From: Prostheceraeus crozeri | Taxonomy: Eukaryota; Platyhelminthes; Polycladida; Euryleptidae | DNA length: 64,000 nucleotides | Assembly (NCBI GenBank): GCA_907163375.1 | Contig: CAJQUW010013637.1 | Coordinates: 124,001-188,000 of the forward strand | Direction of reading: 5' to 3' | Part shown: positions 36,127 through 46,100 of the stretch, in pieces | Position numbering within the stretch: the first letter of the stretch is position 1 | How the letters are laid out: the number at the start of each line of letters is the position of its first letter | The notes under the pieces: generated by a model | What the model was told of the DNA's origin: nothing | Database searches by the model: none | What the model saw: only the letters and a program-made list of their open reading frames with translations | Translations under genes and position numbers: made by a program

Positions 36127-36366
36127 ATTCATTTCAATGCGAGCTAATCTTGCATCACTGATTTCATGCGACATAACTTTTCACTTTACTTATTCCTACA
36201 ATGCTACTACTATGTCTTCTAAACTTTATGAGATCGCTTTCACTTCTATCTCACACTTTCTCCATCATATAACTAAGTGAATAAAGTTGATGATACATTA
36301 TCTGACTAAACTCATTGAGTCACATCCTACACGAGCAGATATTACTAACATGGATCATATAAAACG

Positions 36367-36944
36367 CCAAGTCTTGTCATAGGCTTGACTATACTATGGA
36401 CTTAGTGATTTATCTATGTAACTTACACTTTTAAAACGCTAAATCCTTAAATTTCAACACAGGGGCACCTATCCTATGGATTTAGGAGTTTTGCTGTATA
36501 ATTTAGTAAACTTATGTCTCTGTCAGCATACAACTTTTAAAATACAACACTGACTGATGAATGATGTTCATATATTCCTAGATTGGATAACAAGAAACTT
36601 TCCTGCGTTGACTATTATGTATTTTCCTCATCAACTCTTTACACACTTATGATTCCAATCACTAAGATACATACAACGCTTCTATTGAACATGCATCAAT
36701 CATTTTTCAGCTGACCACATCAAATGTAAAGTGTATAACATAATGAGTATGTAACTATCTCTCATCAACGATATCAAAACTGGCTTTTCACCATGAAAAT
36801 TAAGTCTTGCCTTCAAAGTCATTTTATAAAGCGAACATATGCATCACGTATTCTATACTAAAAGAGATCGTTCATTTGTATTATCCAAATGACTAAGTCC
36901 CTAAATCCAACGGTAGGTAAGCCTACCCCTTAGATGATGGACTT
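36367..36944 (-). other. Hairpin modules 5, 4 and 3, right arm
   Basis: Mirror copies at 36367-36405, 36439-36485 and 36895-36944. I saw no substitution in any stem. Confidence 0.7.
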
Positions 36945-37475
36945 TACCAATTTAGATGTGTCATTCACCAATGGCTAAGTCAGTAAATGCATGTATACAC
37001 TCTACAACAACAGTTATCATTGATGTATGCTATATAAAACGCTAAATCTGTAAGTCCAATCGTGGCTGTCATTGCCTGCATTACTATACAACATGTTGCT
37101 CTGATGATTCTTCCACCACCCTTACTCTTTCCATTTGAGGGGTAGTGAAGAAATAAATTCATGACTTCAGGTCAAAACCTCTCTCTACACACGTTTATAT
37201 TTTACATCATGTAAAAGATCCTTGCTACTTATCATAGGGGCCTTAAAACTTTAAACATGATGATGTCATGGCAGTTAGACCTTTGAAGATGTGTGTTGGG
37301 CACCTTGTCATGAAGTTGAGTTCTCATCAGATGAATTTAATAAGAGCTTCTTCATTTTCTAAGAAAGATAGAGATCCTTGAATCTAGTGTTTGTGTGTGG
37401 CACAGTCTGTAACTTTTCTTTGTTAATAGGGTGGCCTCCAACGAATTGGTGACCGGGCCCTCGGAAGGACCGATG

Positions 37476-37501
37476 GAATACTTCGATTACTCGAAGTATT
37501 C
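37476..37501. other. Palindrome across the stop codon of the 78-codon ORF, right arm
   Basis: Mirror of 31625-31650. Confidence 0.9.
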
Positions 37502-37723
37502 CGGACGCTGAATTCTCAGCAACGCCAGATATTCTAGCGCCATATCCCTAAATAAAGGGTTCTCCACAAGCTCATGTGGAATAAGATGGGCGGGGCAGCG
37601 AATTGCTTCGCCTTTCTCTGCCTGCAAAGCAGCCAGGAGAAAGACTTTCCCCATCTTCACCCTGCATCCACAGCGGAGCTCAAGGGTTCGACTCATGTCA
37701 AAGAAAGCGATATCGAAAGACAT
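37487..37723 (-). CDS. Small RING/U-box-like protein, right arm copy (78 aa)
   Basis: Mirror copy with an identical predicted protein. In an arm pair that carries about a dozen substitutions over 8 kb, the absence of change in 237 bp is not by itself proof of selection. Promoter-like TATAAGG is mirrored at 37767-37773. Confidence 0.6.
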   Translation of the reverse strand: MSFDIAFFDMSRTLELRCGCRVKMGKVFLLAALQAEKGEAIRCPAHLIPHELVENPLFRDMALEYLALLRIQRPEYFE

Positions 37724-38050
37724 TGCTTCAAACGACTTGTAATTGATGAATGAGTGTGAAAGTCTCCCTTATATTTCTCACACATTTTTGTAACTGGCTA
37801 GCAAGACATTGAAGAATTAAACAAATCGACAGTGTCCATGCTTTAACAGCAAATGGTGACTTGCGCGCGCGCGGAGTGTACAGTAACGAATTGTCAACGT
37901 GAGAATCCTTTCAGCCGCCCACGATAATATCTTCGACGCGATGGCAATGAGCTGTGTGGGAATCAGCTAGGTGCTACGATACGTTCCTGCATCCTTGCTC
38001 ATGGGACAGATGCGATAGCTCTCTGTTTCATGTGACAGACGGGCGCCAGA

Positions 38051-38173
38051 GAGAGAGCGCGTACATCTTTGTGTTCTACTCCATCTGCTGAGGGGCTAGC
38101 GCGACAGACGATCACCCACCGACTGCGCTGTCATTCATCTTTGTGTTCTACTCTATCTGCTGAGGGGCTAGCG
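38051..38173 (-). repeat. 70-bp direct repeat, right arm
   Basis: Mirror of 30953-31075. Confidence 0.85.
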
Positions 38174-38984
38174 AGACAACCAGGCGGCAGAGTGCACTTA
38201 TGATTCTTTGTGGGCACAGGAGGGGTTTTTTAACTGATAGGTTTAATGATAAACATTTTGAATGGCAGCATGTTGACTATTGCAAGCCATGTTAAATGTC
38301 ATGTTTACATCGTCTGCATTCGCACAGAAAATGCTGTTTCCTACCAATGAGTTTTCTACACAGACGTATTCATTGTGTGAGTTCAAGGGTCGAGTCGTTG
38401 AACTAAGACTTATGCGTTTCTACAGGTCTTTATATCAGCTTTCAACACGCCTGCAATCTATGAAAGTTTTACCAACATAAAGTTGTTGACATAAAGTTTC
38501 TTACACCACAGTTCATGTTTACGTCTTTCATTTGAATGTCAGATTTGTATGTTCATCTGTCCATGATGAGTGTAAACGTTGTCACAGTTCTCCTTTATTT
38601 CCCGTAAACCAGTTGTGACACTTTTGTGTTTCACTTCATCTAGCAGGTTGATTTTTATCTCACACATAATGTTTCCTATCTCATATGCATTCGACTAACA
38701 ACAAGTTGTTATGTCTATACTTGTATGCTGTCGATGTAGAGTGCAAACACGCTGTCTTTATTTACAAAACACACACATTCAATTTGATAAAGGCAAACAA
38801 CACATTTAGTAAAGCTGGTACGCTAACGGGTGTGACTGCAAAAACATTTCATAAAACTTTTTTCAACGTTCGCTAAGTTTCACAACAACTTGTCAAAGAC
38901 TTCTTACAAAACTTATTTCAACATTTGCATTTAAGCGAACATGTGCTTCACATATTCTACACGAACGGTTAACGCATGTAATAT

Positions 38985-39034
38985 AAAACCCTAAATCCAA
39001 CCGTAGAGGAGCCTAGCCTTGGATGATGGACTTT
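38985..39034 (-). other. Hairpin module 1, right arm
   Basis: Mirror of 30092-30141. Confidence 0.6.
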
Positions 39035-39510
39035 ACGACCCACGCGATTCAATGTCATGGAATCAGACTCAACGTGTGTGACAACATCTGGTTTTATAAA
39101 ACATTCAACACTTATTCCTATCCATCTCACTTTTATATCCAACATGTTAAACTTAGATTTGATTTCAACCACTCAAGTCGTCAAAAACTTGCATGCGTTG
39201 TCTAATATTCAATTCATTCTGTACACAGATTCGCTTTACTTCACATCCAAAGTTAATGACTACCTAACAGATGGATTCACTCTGAATTTACACTTCACCG
39301 TTTGTGAAAAGACTGTCACATAAAACATTTTACACACTGCAGTCCGGATCTCAACTAAGGATAAAAACTTTCTAGTGCTGTGGTGAACACTGTTTTCATA
39401 TAACATTCTAAACTCTCATTGCAGTAGAAAACTGCTTTTAGTAAACCTGATGAAGCGAATCTAACAGTCATGGAGTTTGAATTTCTAATAGGGAAACATT
39501 TGCCAACTGT

Positions 39511-39671
39511 CTCCAATAAAACTTTCTAACACTGTGAAAGTAAGTTACAAGACAATCTACACTGTGCAGTAAAACCTTTTCGATAAAACTTTCTAGTGCT
39601 GTGAAAGTAAGTTACAAGACAATCTACACTGTGCAGTAAAACCTTCTAAAACTTTCCAGTGCTGTGATGAG
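39511..39671 (-). repeat. ~75-bp tandem repeats, right arm
   Basis: Mirror of 29455-29615. Confidence 0.75.
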
Positions 39672-40331
39672 TTCGGTCAGTCATACAACGTCAATGATCA
39701 AACATTATTTTCACAAACGTGTGTCGCGGTAATATTATTTGACTACACTAACGCTTACATTTCATAACACTTGTGTTTCATAAAACGCCATGATCAAATT
39801 TTCTAACTATACATCAACCTGTGTTGCAGTAAAACCTTTGTACAACATGATACACTTTCTGATTAGACTTACGAATACAACTTCAATGATCAAACTTTCT
39901 AACTATACATCAACCTGTGTAGCAGTAAAACCTTTATACAACATGATAAAGTTTCTGACTACACTAACTTTGCAAAAAACATGATACACTTTCTGACTAG
40001 ACTTACGAATACAACTTCAATGATCAAACTTTCTAACTATACATCAACCTGTGTAGCAGTAAAAATATTTGACTACTCTAACTTTGCTTTTACAAATCAT
40101 GACACACTTTCTGATGACACTCATGAATAAAGTTCGATGATCAAACTTTACTTTCTCAAACGGGTGTCGCGGTAAAGAACTAGTTGACTACACTAACTTT
40201 GCTTTTACAAACCATGATACAGTTTCTGACTAGACTTACGAATAAAACGTTGATGATCAAACTTTCTAACTACACATCAACCTGTGTTGCAATAAAACTT
40301 TTGTACAATATGATAAAGCTTCTGACGACAC
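39666..40331 (-). repeat. Complex diverged tandem array, right arm
   Basis: Mirror of 28795-29460; carries several of the inter-arm substitutions. Confidence 0.75.
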
Positions 40332-40435
40332 TGACAAGAGCTTGTTCACTAGCGAAGAGAGAAGTCTGTGACGTGTTGCGTGTGGCGCATGAATGTCCTC
40401 CCTTCATTCCATTCATCAATTCGTCTCCGTGATAG

Positions 40436-41071
40436 AGACAAGAACTGATGGTTCATTCTCGCATGCTTGGCCAACTGTCGGGAAACAAGTGCAATGGAGA
40501 TTTTATGAGGTAACCTGTGGCAGATAGCTAAATGTCGCCCTGGCGGTCAGAGTACAACGTTGAGACGAAAGGCAACCACTTGCAAACATGACGCAGAGAG
40601 GTTTCACAAGGATTACCATTGCCCACGTCCCGTGCAGTACTCATCGCTACGGACTTCACCGCTGTCTCGAAAGAACGCCCACCCACAGGAAGTATCACAC
40701 CGAAAATCTCCGTGACTTGCACCGTCCATGACTTGATCGCCAGACATGAAAACCGGTGGAGTTGGTAAGAGGTTGGAAGACTTTGATCAGCTTGATAGCA
40801 AGCCGTAGAGAGCTTGATTCACCAGCGTTTTGCAATGGAGATGTTTAGAGGCCACCCATGACAAGATAGCTAAGACTCAACCGATTGGCGTTCAAAGTGC
40901 TACGTTGAGAACTGTGTCAAATGCCCAACATGAGACATGAGTTGTCCCAGCGGTTACGGTCTAAACTATGACACACTCCCTTGCCACACTTATCACTACG
41001 GCATCGTCCGCCGTCCCGAAGGAACACCCTGTCAGTGGAATATTACAGCAAAACTCTCCGTGTCTTGCTCG
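40436..41071 (-). repeat. Two diverged 300-bp direct repeats, right arm
   Basis: Mirror of 28055-28690, with one substitution near 40627 (CCCACG for CCCGCG). Confidence 0.7.
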
Positions 41072-41510
41072 CTTTCAGTGAAAAGCTGCTTATACCATGA
41101 GAAGACTGGCTCAGACATCATTAAAAATCATCTAGTTGACTTCAGCAGGGCCGAAAACCCCAGAAAACCTCCAAAACTAGTGAATTTAAATTTTTCAACT
41201 TTTTAGCACTACTTACAACATTTTATAAGTAGTCTATCGCTTAACGCAGGTCAATAGCAACCGAACCTTTTTTGAATCAAGTCAAACGGACTTGTAGAAG
41301 CAAAGTTACAAGCCTTTAAAGTTTTGGAGTCTTTTATGGCCTGGAGACGAAGGCCATCTCCTGGCGAACCTCTAAGTCTGACGCCTTAGCTGAGTTCAGC
41401 AATGAAATTTTCTAAGTCGATTTCTTACAGAAACCGGGGATTTGGAATGTCCGAAGCTATCATCGGAGCTCAGAGAGACGACCTACCTCTGACAATCGCT
41501 CTCGTCTTAA

Positions 41511-41569
41511 TGACAAGTCTCTCTCGGTTCCCAGCTTATATAGTGTGTGGCGATCAGCTGATGACGTAA
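41511..41569 (-). promoter_or_regulatory. TATA promoter with CRE-like site, right arm, pointing inward
   Basis: Exact mirror of the left-arm promoter, with the TATA box at 41535-41542 on the minus strand. Together the two would drive convergent transcription towards the centre. Confidence 0.6.
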
Positions 41570-41956
41570 CACCCATCATCCAAAAACTTTAAACCCGTCT
41601 ATCTCCGGTTCTAGTGCTCCGATTGACTCCAAATTTTGAGTGTCACGTTTTCTCGCTCTCCCCTTTCATTTAAGACATCCCTCGACCCTCTACGATGACC
41701 AGAAGCCGAGATGAAAAAACTCTGTCGTTTTTTCAAAAAGTTCCAAAATCTTGGAAAATGCACAAAAACTCGATTTTTAACAGGCTCTCATTTGGAAACG
41801 GAGCCTGTCACGCATCTGAAAAGAGGAGATCCTAGAGAACAAAGTGCGGTCTTGCCGCTAAAAGAAACCCGAGCTCTTCATTCACTTCCAATCCTCCACA
41901 ATTCATCGTCCAAGTTGGCAAAAAAAAGCGACATTTCACATTTGGACTTGAAAAAA

Positions 41957-43175
41957 TCCTAAGTGTCGAGACCACCGTAGTGAAAATTTTCGAAAAAATT
42001 TTTTGGACGAATTTCAACCTGAAACCTTGATAGAAGTTTGTTTCACATGATTCTGAACAACTTTGGTCTTTTCAACCAATTTGGTCAGTTGAGTCGTTGG
42101 GGGGGGGGGGGGCGGTTTTTTTCACCGAAACTTCACCGACCCAACTTTTGACGACAAACACGATGGGATGGGTGTCGGAGCTCCATTCCAACATTTTGAA
42201 AAATTTTTTTTTTTCATGAAAAAATCCTAAGTGTCGAGACCACCGTAGTGAAAATTTTCGAAAAAATTTTTTGGACGAATTTCAACCTGAAACCTTGATA
42301 GAAGTTTGTTTCACATGATTCTGAACAACTTTGGTCTTTTCGACCAATTTGGTCAGTTGAGTCGTTGGGGGGGGGGCGGTTTTTTCACCGAAACTTCACC
42401 GACCCAACTTTTGACGACAAACACGATGGGATGGGTCTCGGAGCTCAATTCCAACATTTTGAAAAAAAATTTTTTTTTCACGAAAAAATCCTAAGTGTCG
42501 AGACCACCGTAGTGAAAATTTTCGAAAAAATTTTTTGGACGAATTTCAACCTGAAACCTTGATAGAAGTTTGTTTCACATGATTCTGAACAACTTTGGTC
42601 TTTTCGACCAATTTGGTCAGTTGAGTCGTTGGGGGGGGGGCGGTTTTTTCACCGAAACTTCACCGACCCAACTTTTGACGACAAACACGATGGGATGGGT
42701 CTCGGAGCTCAATTCCAACATTTTGAAAAAAATTTTTTTTTTTCACGAAAAAATCCTAAGTGTCGAGACCACCGTAGTGAAAATTTTCGAAAAAATTTTT
42801 TGGACGAATTTCAACCTGAAACCTTGATAGAAGTTTGTTTCACATGATTCTGAACAACTTTGGTCTTTTCGACCAATTTGGTCAGTTGAGTCGTTGGGGG
42901 GGGGGGGCGGTTTTTTCACCGAAACTTCACCGACCCAACTTTTGACGACAAACACGATGGGATGGGTGTCGGAGCTCCATTCCAACATTTTGAAAATTTT
43001 TTTTTTTTCACGAAAAAATCCTAAGTGTCGAGACCACCGTAGTGAAAATTTTCGAAAAAATTTTTTGGACGAATTTCAACCTGAAACCTTGATAGAAGTT
43101 TGTTTCACATGATTCTAAACAACTTTGGTCTTTTCAACCAATTTAGTCAGTTGAGTCGTTGGGGGGGGGGCGGTT
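41957..43175 (-). repeat. 265-bp tandem repeat with G-runs, right (about 4.6 units)
   Basis: Five copies of AAGTGTCGAGACCACCGTAG and five G-runs of 14, 10, 10, 12 and 10 (starting at 42099, 42367, 42631, 42896, 43161). Internal units 2 and 3 share GGGTCTCGGAGCTCAATT where the outer ones have GGGTGTCGGAGCTCCATT, so at least two unit types exist and the extra units arose by local expansion. Confidence 0.85.
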
Positions 43176-43224
43176 TTCTCCTCACGGACCCATTCCTCCC
43201 AGCACATCCTTGGCCATGTCCCTC

Positions 43225-43418
43225 ACACTGCATTTCACATCATTTCACATTTTGCACTTGCGGCCGCCTGATGACTCAGCCTTTCACAATTTGCACTTGC
43301 GTCCGCCTGATGACTCATCATTTCACAATTTGCACTTGCGTTCAGCCTGATGACTCAGCATTTCACAATTTGCACTTGCGTTCAGCCTGATGACTCAGCA
43401 TTTCACAATTTGCACTTG
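43225..43418 (-). repeat. Subterminal 40-bp tandem repeats with TGACTCA, right
   Basis: Mirror of 26503-26695. TGACTCA occurs at 43272, 43311, 43351 and 43391. The unit carrying the GCGG variant occupies the mirrored place in both arms, so the array was copied as a whole. Confidence 0.85.
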
Positions 43419-43440
43419 ATTTTGGAATGTGCTTACTACT

Positions 43441-44500
43441 TCCATCGGCATGATTTTTATTCTTTTATTCTTGAATCTGAATAGTAATGTGTGCCCATTT
43501 ACATCTTTTAAAGTTAATTATTATCATTGCTCTTTCAGTGGCAGGTAGTTTGTGATATGGTCAAACTTAAGGAAGTACTCTTATCAATAAGGCTGAGCAT
43601 TAAAGAAACAATCCATCGAATTGCCTATCTCACATTTGGTGTAATAATACTAATAATAAGCGTATATTTGTGGTAATGCAAATCGATAACAGCATGTTTT
43701 ACACAGAATTAACACCATAAATGAACAATAAAAGGCAACTCATCAATAGAGAAAAACAAGAGCCAAGCTAAAGATCATTCATGTCTAGAATTCATTGAGT
43801 TGTACAGTACACAGGCACAGTAAAAAAGGAGCTAGCGAGAAGCTGGGTTTTGTGAATTGGAAGGAGAAACCTTCCTGACTCAGAGAGGGTCGGCAAAAAA
43901 TTATATAGGATATGAGACGAAGACATGATTTTCTAAAGCATACGGATAGATAGAGTAATCCGCCTTCCCAGTAAAGATGGCAAGCAGTTACTCGTACAAT
44001 TTTTGCCACGCATGACTCGATGAAAACGGATTTGAACTATATCAAGTCGGTTAGAGTGGGAAATTAAAATACCTAGGAAAAGAGGCGCACAATATTCAAT
44101 TACAGTTCTTACCAAAGCATTGTAACAAATTAATAGTTCAGTCTGTGACAAAGATTCCTTCAAAATCCGAAAAACGCATAAACGACGTGAAGCAAGGCTA
44201 ACTAGCTTATCGACATGACTGGACCAGGAAAATTCCGATTCATTGCAATTCCTAGTATTCGAAGAGAATCAACTTCTGTTAGTGATGGAAGTTCCAAAGT
44301 CACTGGAATAAAATTTCTCTTTTTGATATCGAGGGACTTGCATTTACCTCTATTGCACTTTCACTTTTCTATACTTGTTCTCAACTCCAGTTCACATGAT
44401 AAAATCGAAACTACATGTACGGTATGTTGTACACTCGGGATTTAATTAATATTGAGTTGATGCCATTCGTAATATACTTGATACTCTATGAACTTTTCCA
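43441..44500 (+). repeat. Family-R dispersed repeat, copy C, right part, split again by a LINE
   Basis: Resumes with TCCATCGGCATGATT and the blocks CATCTTTTAAAGTTAATT and CTCTTTCAGTGGCAGG. It breaks off near 43640, where LINE sequence begins, and continues from about 44370 with CTCAACTCCAGTTCA and GGGATTTAATTAATA, which match copy B (CTCAACTCTAGTTCA, GGGGATTTAATTAATA). Confidence 0.8.
43640..44370 (-). pseudogene. 5'-truncated LINE (CR1/Jockey-type), RT C-terminus
   Basis: On the minus strand LRILGI, then after a frame change FSWSSHVDKLVSLASRRLCV and a 76-codon stretch with LLICYNALVRTVIEYCAPLF and RLDIVQIRFHRVMRG. This is the conserved tail of the reverse transcriptase of CR1/Jockey-group LINEs (WSxHV, YCAPVW, LExVQxRAxR). 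The 3' side (left) ends in AATAATACTAATAATAAG, a short-repeat tail expected of CR1-like elements. One frameshift and no N-terminal part. It inserted into family-R copy C. Confidence 0.85.
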
Positions 44501-45640
44501 TCTTTTGACTTGGAATCCAATGCTTGTACATGTTGCACAAATTGACAGTACTATTCATAAAGTTATTTTGAGTCTTATTGTTTTAAAATTATTGCTATTA
44601 TTCCAATGATAATTGCATAAATGCATATGCTGACAGGCGGATGAATATGTTGATCAAAACTTCGCAGACCCATTTGCATTACAAGCCATGAAAAAGATAA
44701 TTCCACACCGAAGTCCATTTAGATCATAAAATATAGTTATTAATTGTTTTTGCAAGTCTTTTTGACATGATAAAAATGCCCCGTGGAGGAATTATCATTC
44801 TGTATACATTAATATCATCGCAATAATTCACGGCTTATTAGTCTGCCTTCAACATCAGAACTCATTTACCTGTATTATCACTTATTTGTATAACATCTAG
44901 GTTATGAGAGATGAAGTGATAACATCCCTTGTTACTAGATCTTAATGGGAATATTTTTTTGAATTATGCAGTAGTTGTAGAATCTTTACGGTAGGCTAAA
45001 TACAGTAGGTATTTTTATCAAAAACATTGTGCTTCTTAAGAGAATGATAATGATAATGACACTTTATTTACCAATACAGCGAGCGGTATATGGCATAGAA
45101 TGCTTCACGCTTTCGTATACATTTTATTATTCTCGTTTCGTTTTGTACATCGCTTTTGTAGTCAAAATTAGCCAGCTTTCATATTCTACAGTTTACAGTG
45201 CAGTCATATCAAGTGAAATTTCATCAGTCAGAATCGGGTGGCATGCTCGAATTTCATCTTCAACTTATTTACGATTGTCTTCTCAGCATTCCATCGACTT
45301 CAGTGGAAGCGGAGTATTTTCTATTATTGGTTTCCCACCACTAGATGCTTTGCGGCTCATTCGCTCAAACATTCATGAAAAAGAAAATCTTCATAAACTT
45401 TTAACATGCTTATATATTTCTACGCAGTACATTCGCCACCTTCATCGAGATTTTTTCGATGAACTTTTCGTGCTTCATTTTACAACTGGCGATACCGATA
45501 TTGCCGGTTTTGTGGAAAAAGTCCATTTTTGCGACCCCTAATTTGATAGTCATTAATTGCACGTTCATTGCATTAATGCTCATTATCGCATACACACATT
45601 AACGGAAGACACAATTGCCAAATAATGTATTTTATAACAT
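44501..45640. other. Intergenic with one 170-codon ORF of unknown meaning
   Basis: A plus-strand ORF at 45029-45541 is long for this composition. It has a hydrophobic, aromatic N-terminal part, then a stretch with SRIGWHARISSS-like and HEKENLHKLLTCLYISTQY sequence. I recognise no domain, no splice sites are evident, and there is no homologous copy in the window. It may be an exon, a decayed element or chance. Confidence 0.4.
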
Positions 45641-46100
45641 CGCGGTCCATCGCAATCCTCATCCAGGTTCTTCCATGTTGCCCTCGGAGGGGATCATCCC
45701 ATCCTATTAGAGGTCTTCCTCTTTTCCGTGGATAGTTGTAGGGATACCAACAAGTCGTCCGCAGCGTCCCATCGGTTGTCTTTCATTCCAGCTACGTGCC
45801 CTGCCCATCCATGTTTCGCATGGTAAATGTACTTGACCGCATCCGTTACTCCTGATTTCTTTCTGATGACACTTGAACGATTATGCTATTTCTTCGAAAT
45901 GTGGGTCATTCTTCGTTCAATCGCTCGCTATCTCTCTCTCTCTCTGCCATTCGGATCTTAACTTCGACGTTCTTGGTAGACGACCATGTCTCCGAAGCGT
46001 AAGTCATTGCTTGAAGGATGTTAGCATTGAATAGATAGGACTTCATTGTTTTGGGAACTTGGTTTGATGTTAGTGCCGCTTCAATCCTCTTGAATGCAGC
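45640..46100 (-). pseudogene. RTE-type LINE fragment, RT C-terminus
   Basis: The minus strand encodes, with frame changes, NANILQAMTYASETWSSTKN followed by MAERERE, and further down WMRIAMDR. These match the C-terminal end of RTE-clade reverse transcriptases (PxMTYGxETW, RAMER, ...AxDRxxW). No polymerase core is present. The CT-rich run near 45930 is part of the Arg-Glu codons. Confidence 0.8.

Larger units (their letters stand above)
26480..43440. mobile_element. Giant palindromic transposable element, 16.96 kb, 8-kb inverted arms
   Basis: The ends are AGTAGTAAGCACATTCC and its exact complement GGAATGTGCTTACTACT. TCCATC at 26474-26479 and 43441-43446 is a 6-bp target duplication, and the flanks are the two halves of one family-R copy. 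The arms are 26480-34492 and 34634-43440 with a 141-bp spacer. Mirror positions sum to 69126 from the centre out to about 27164/41962, so there is no net indel over 7.3 kb; beyond that the right arm has three more units of a 265-bp tandem repeat (offset 794). I noticed roughly a dozen substitutions between arms. 6-bp duplications with 5'-AG...CT-3' ends are the hallmark of Polinton/Maverick integration (IS3EU and Dada elements also make 6-7 bp), but I find no DNA polymerase, integrase, transposase, protease, ATPase or capsid ORF. It must be non-autonomous or of an unknown kind. Nothing outside the borders is mirrored. Confidence 0.93.
34634..43440 (-). repeat. Right arm of the giant palindrome (8,807 bp)
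   Basis: Reverse complement of the left arm. It is longer only because the 265-bp tandem repeat has four full units plus a partial one instead of one plus a partial. Substitutions relative to the left arm that I noticed lie near 34643, 35688, 37031, 37208, 37869, 40075, 40100, 40276, 40319, 40380, 40627 and 41151. Confidence 0.93.

Noticed and set aside
26480-43440. The palindrome as an assembly mirror artefact (hairpin read or inverted duplicate contig).
   Set aside because: The flanks are not mirrored, they are the two halves of one host repeat with a 6-bp duplication, and the arms differ by substitutions and by repeat number. Long-read confirmation would still be needed for the centre.
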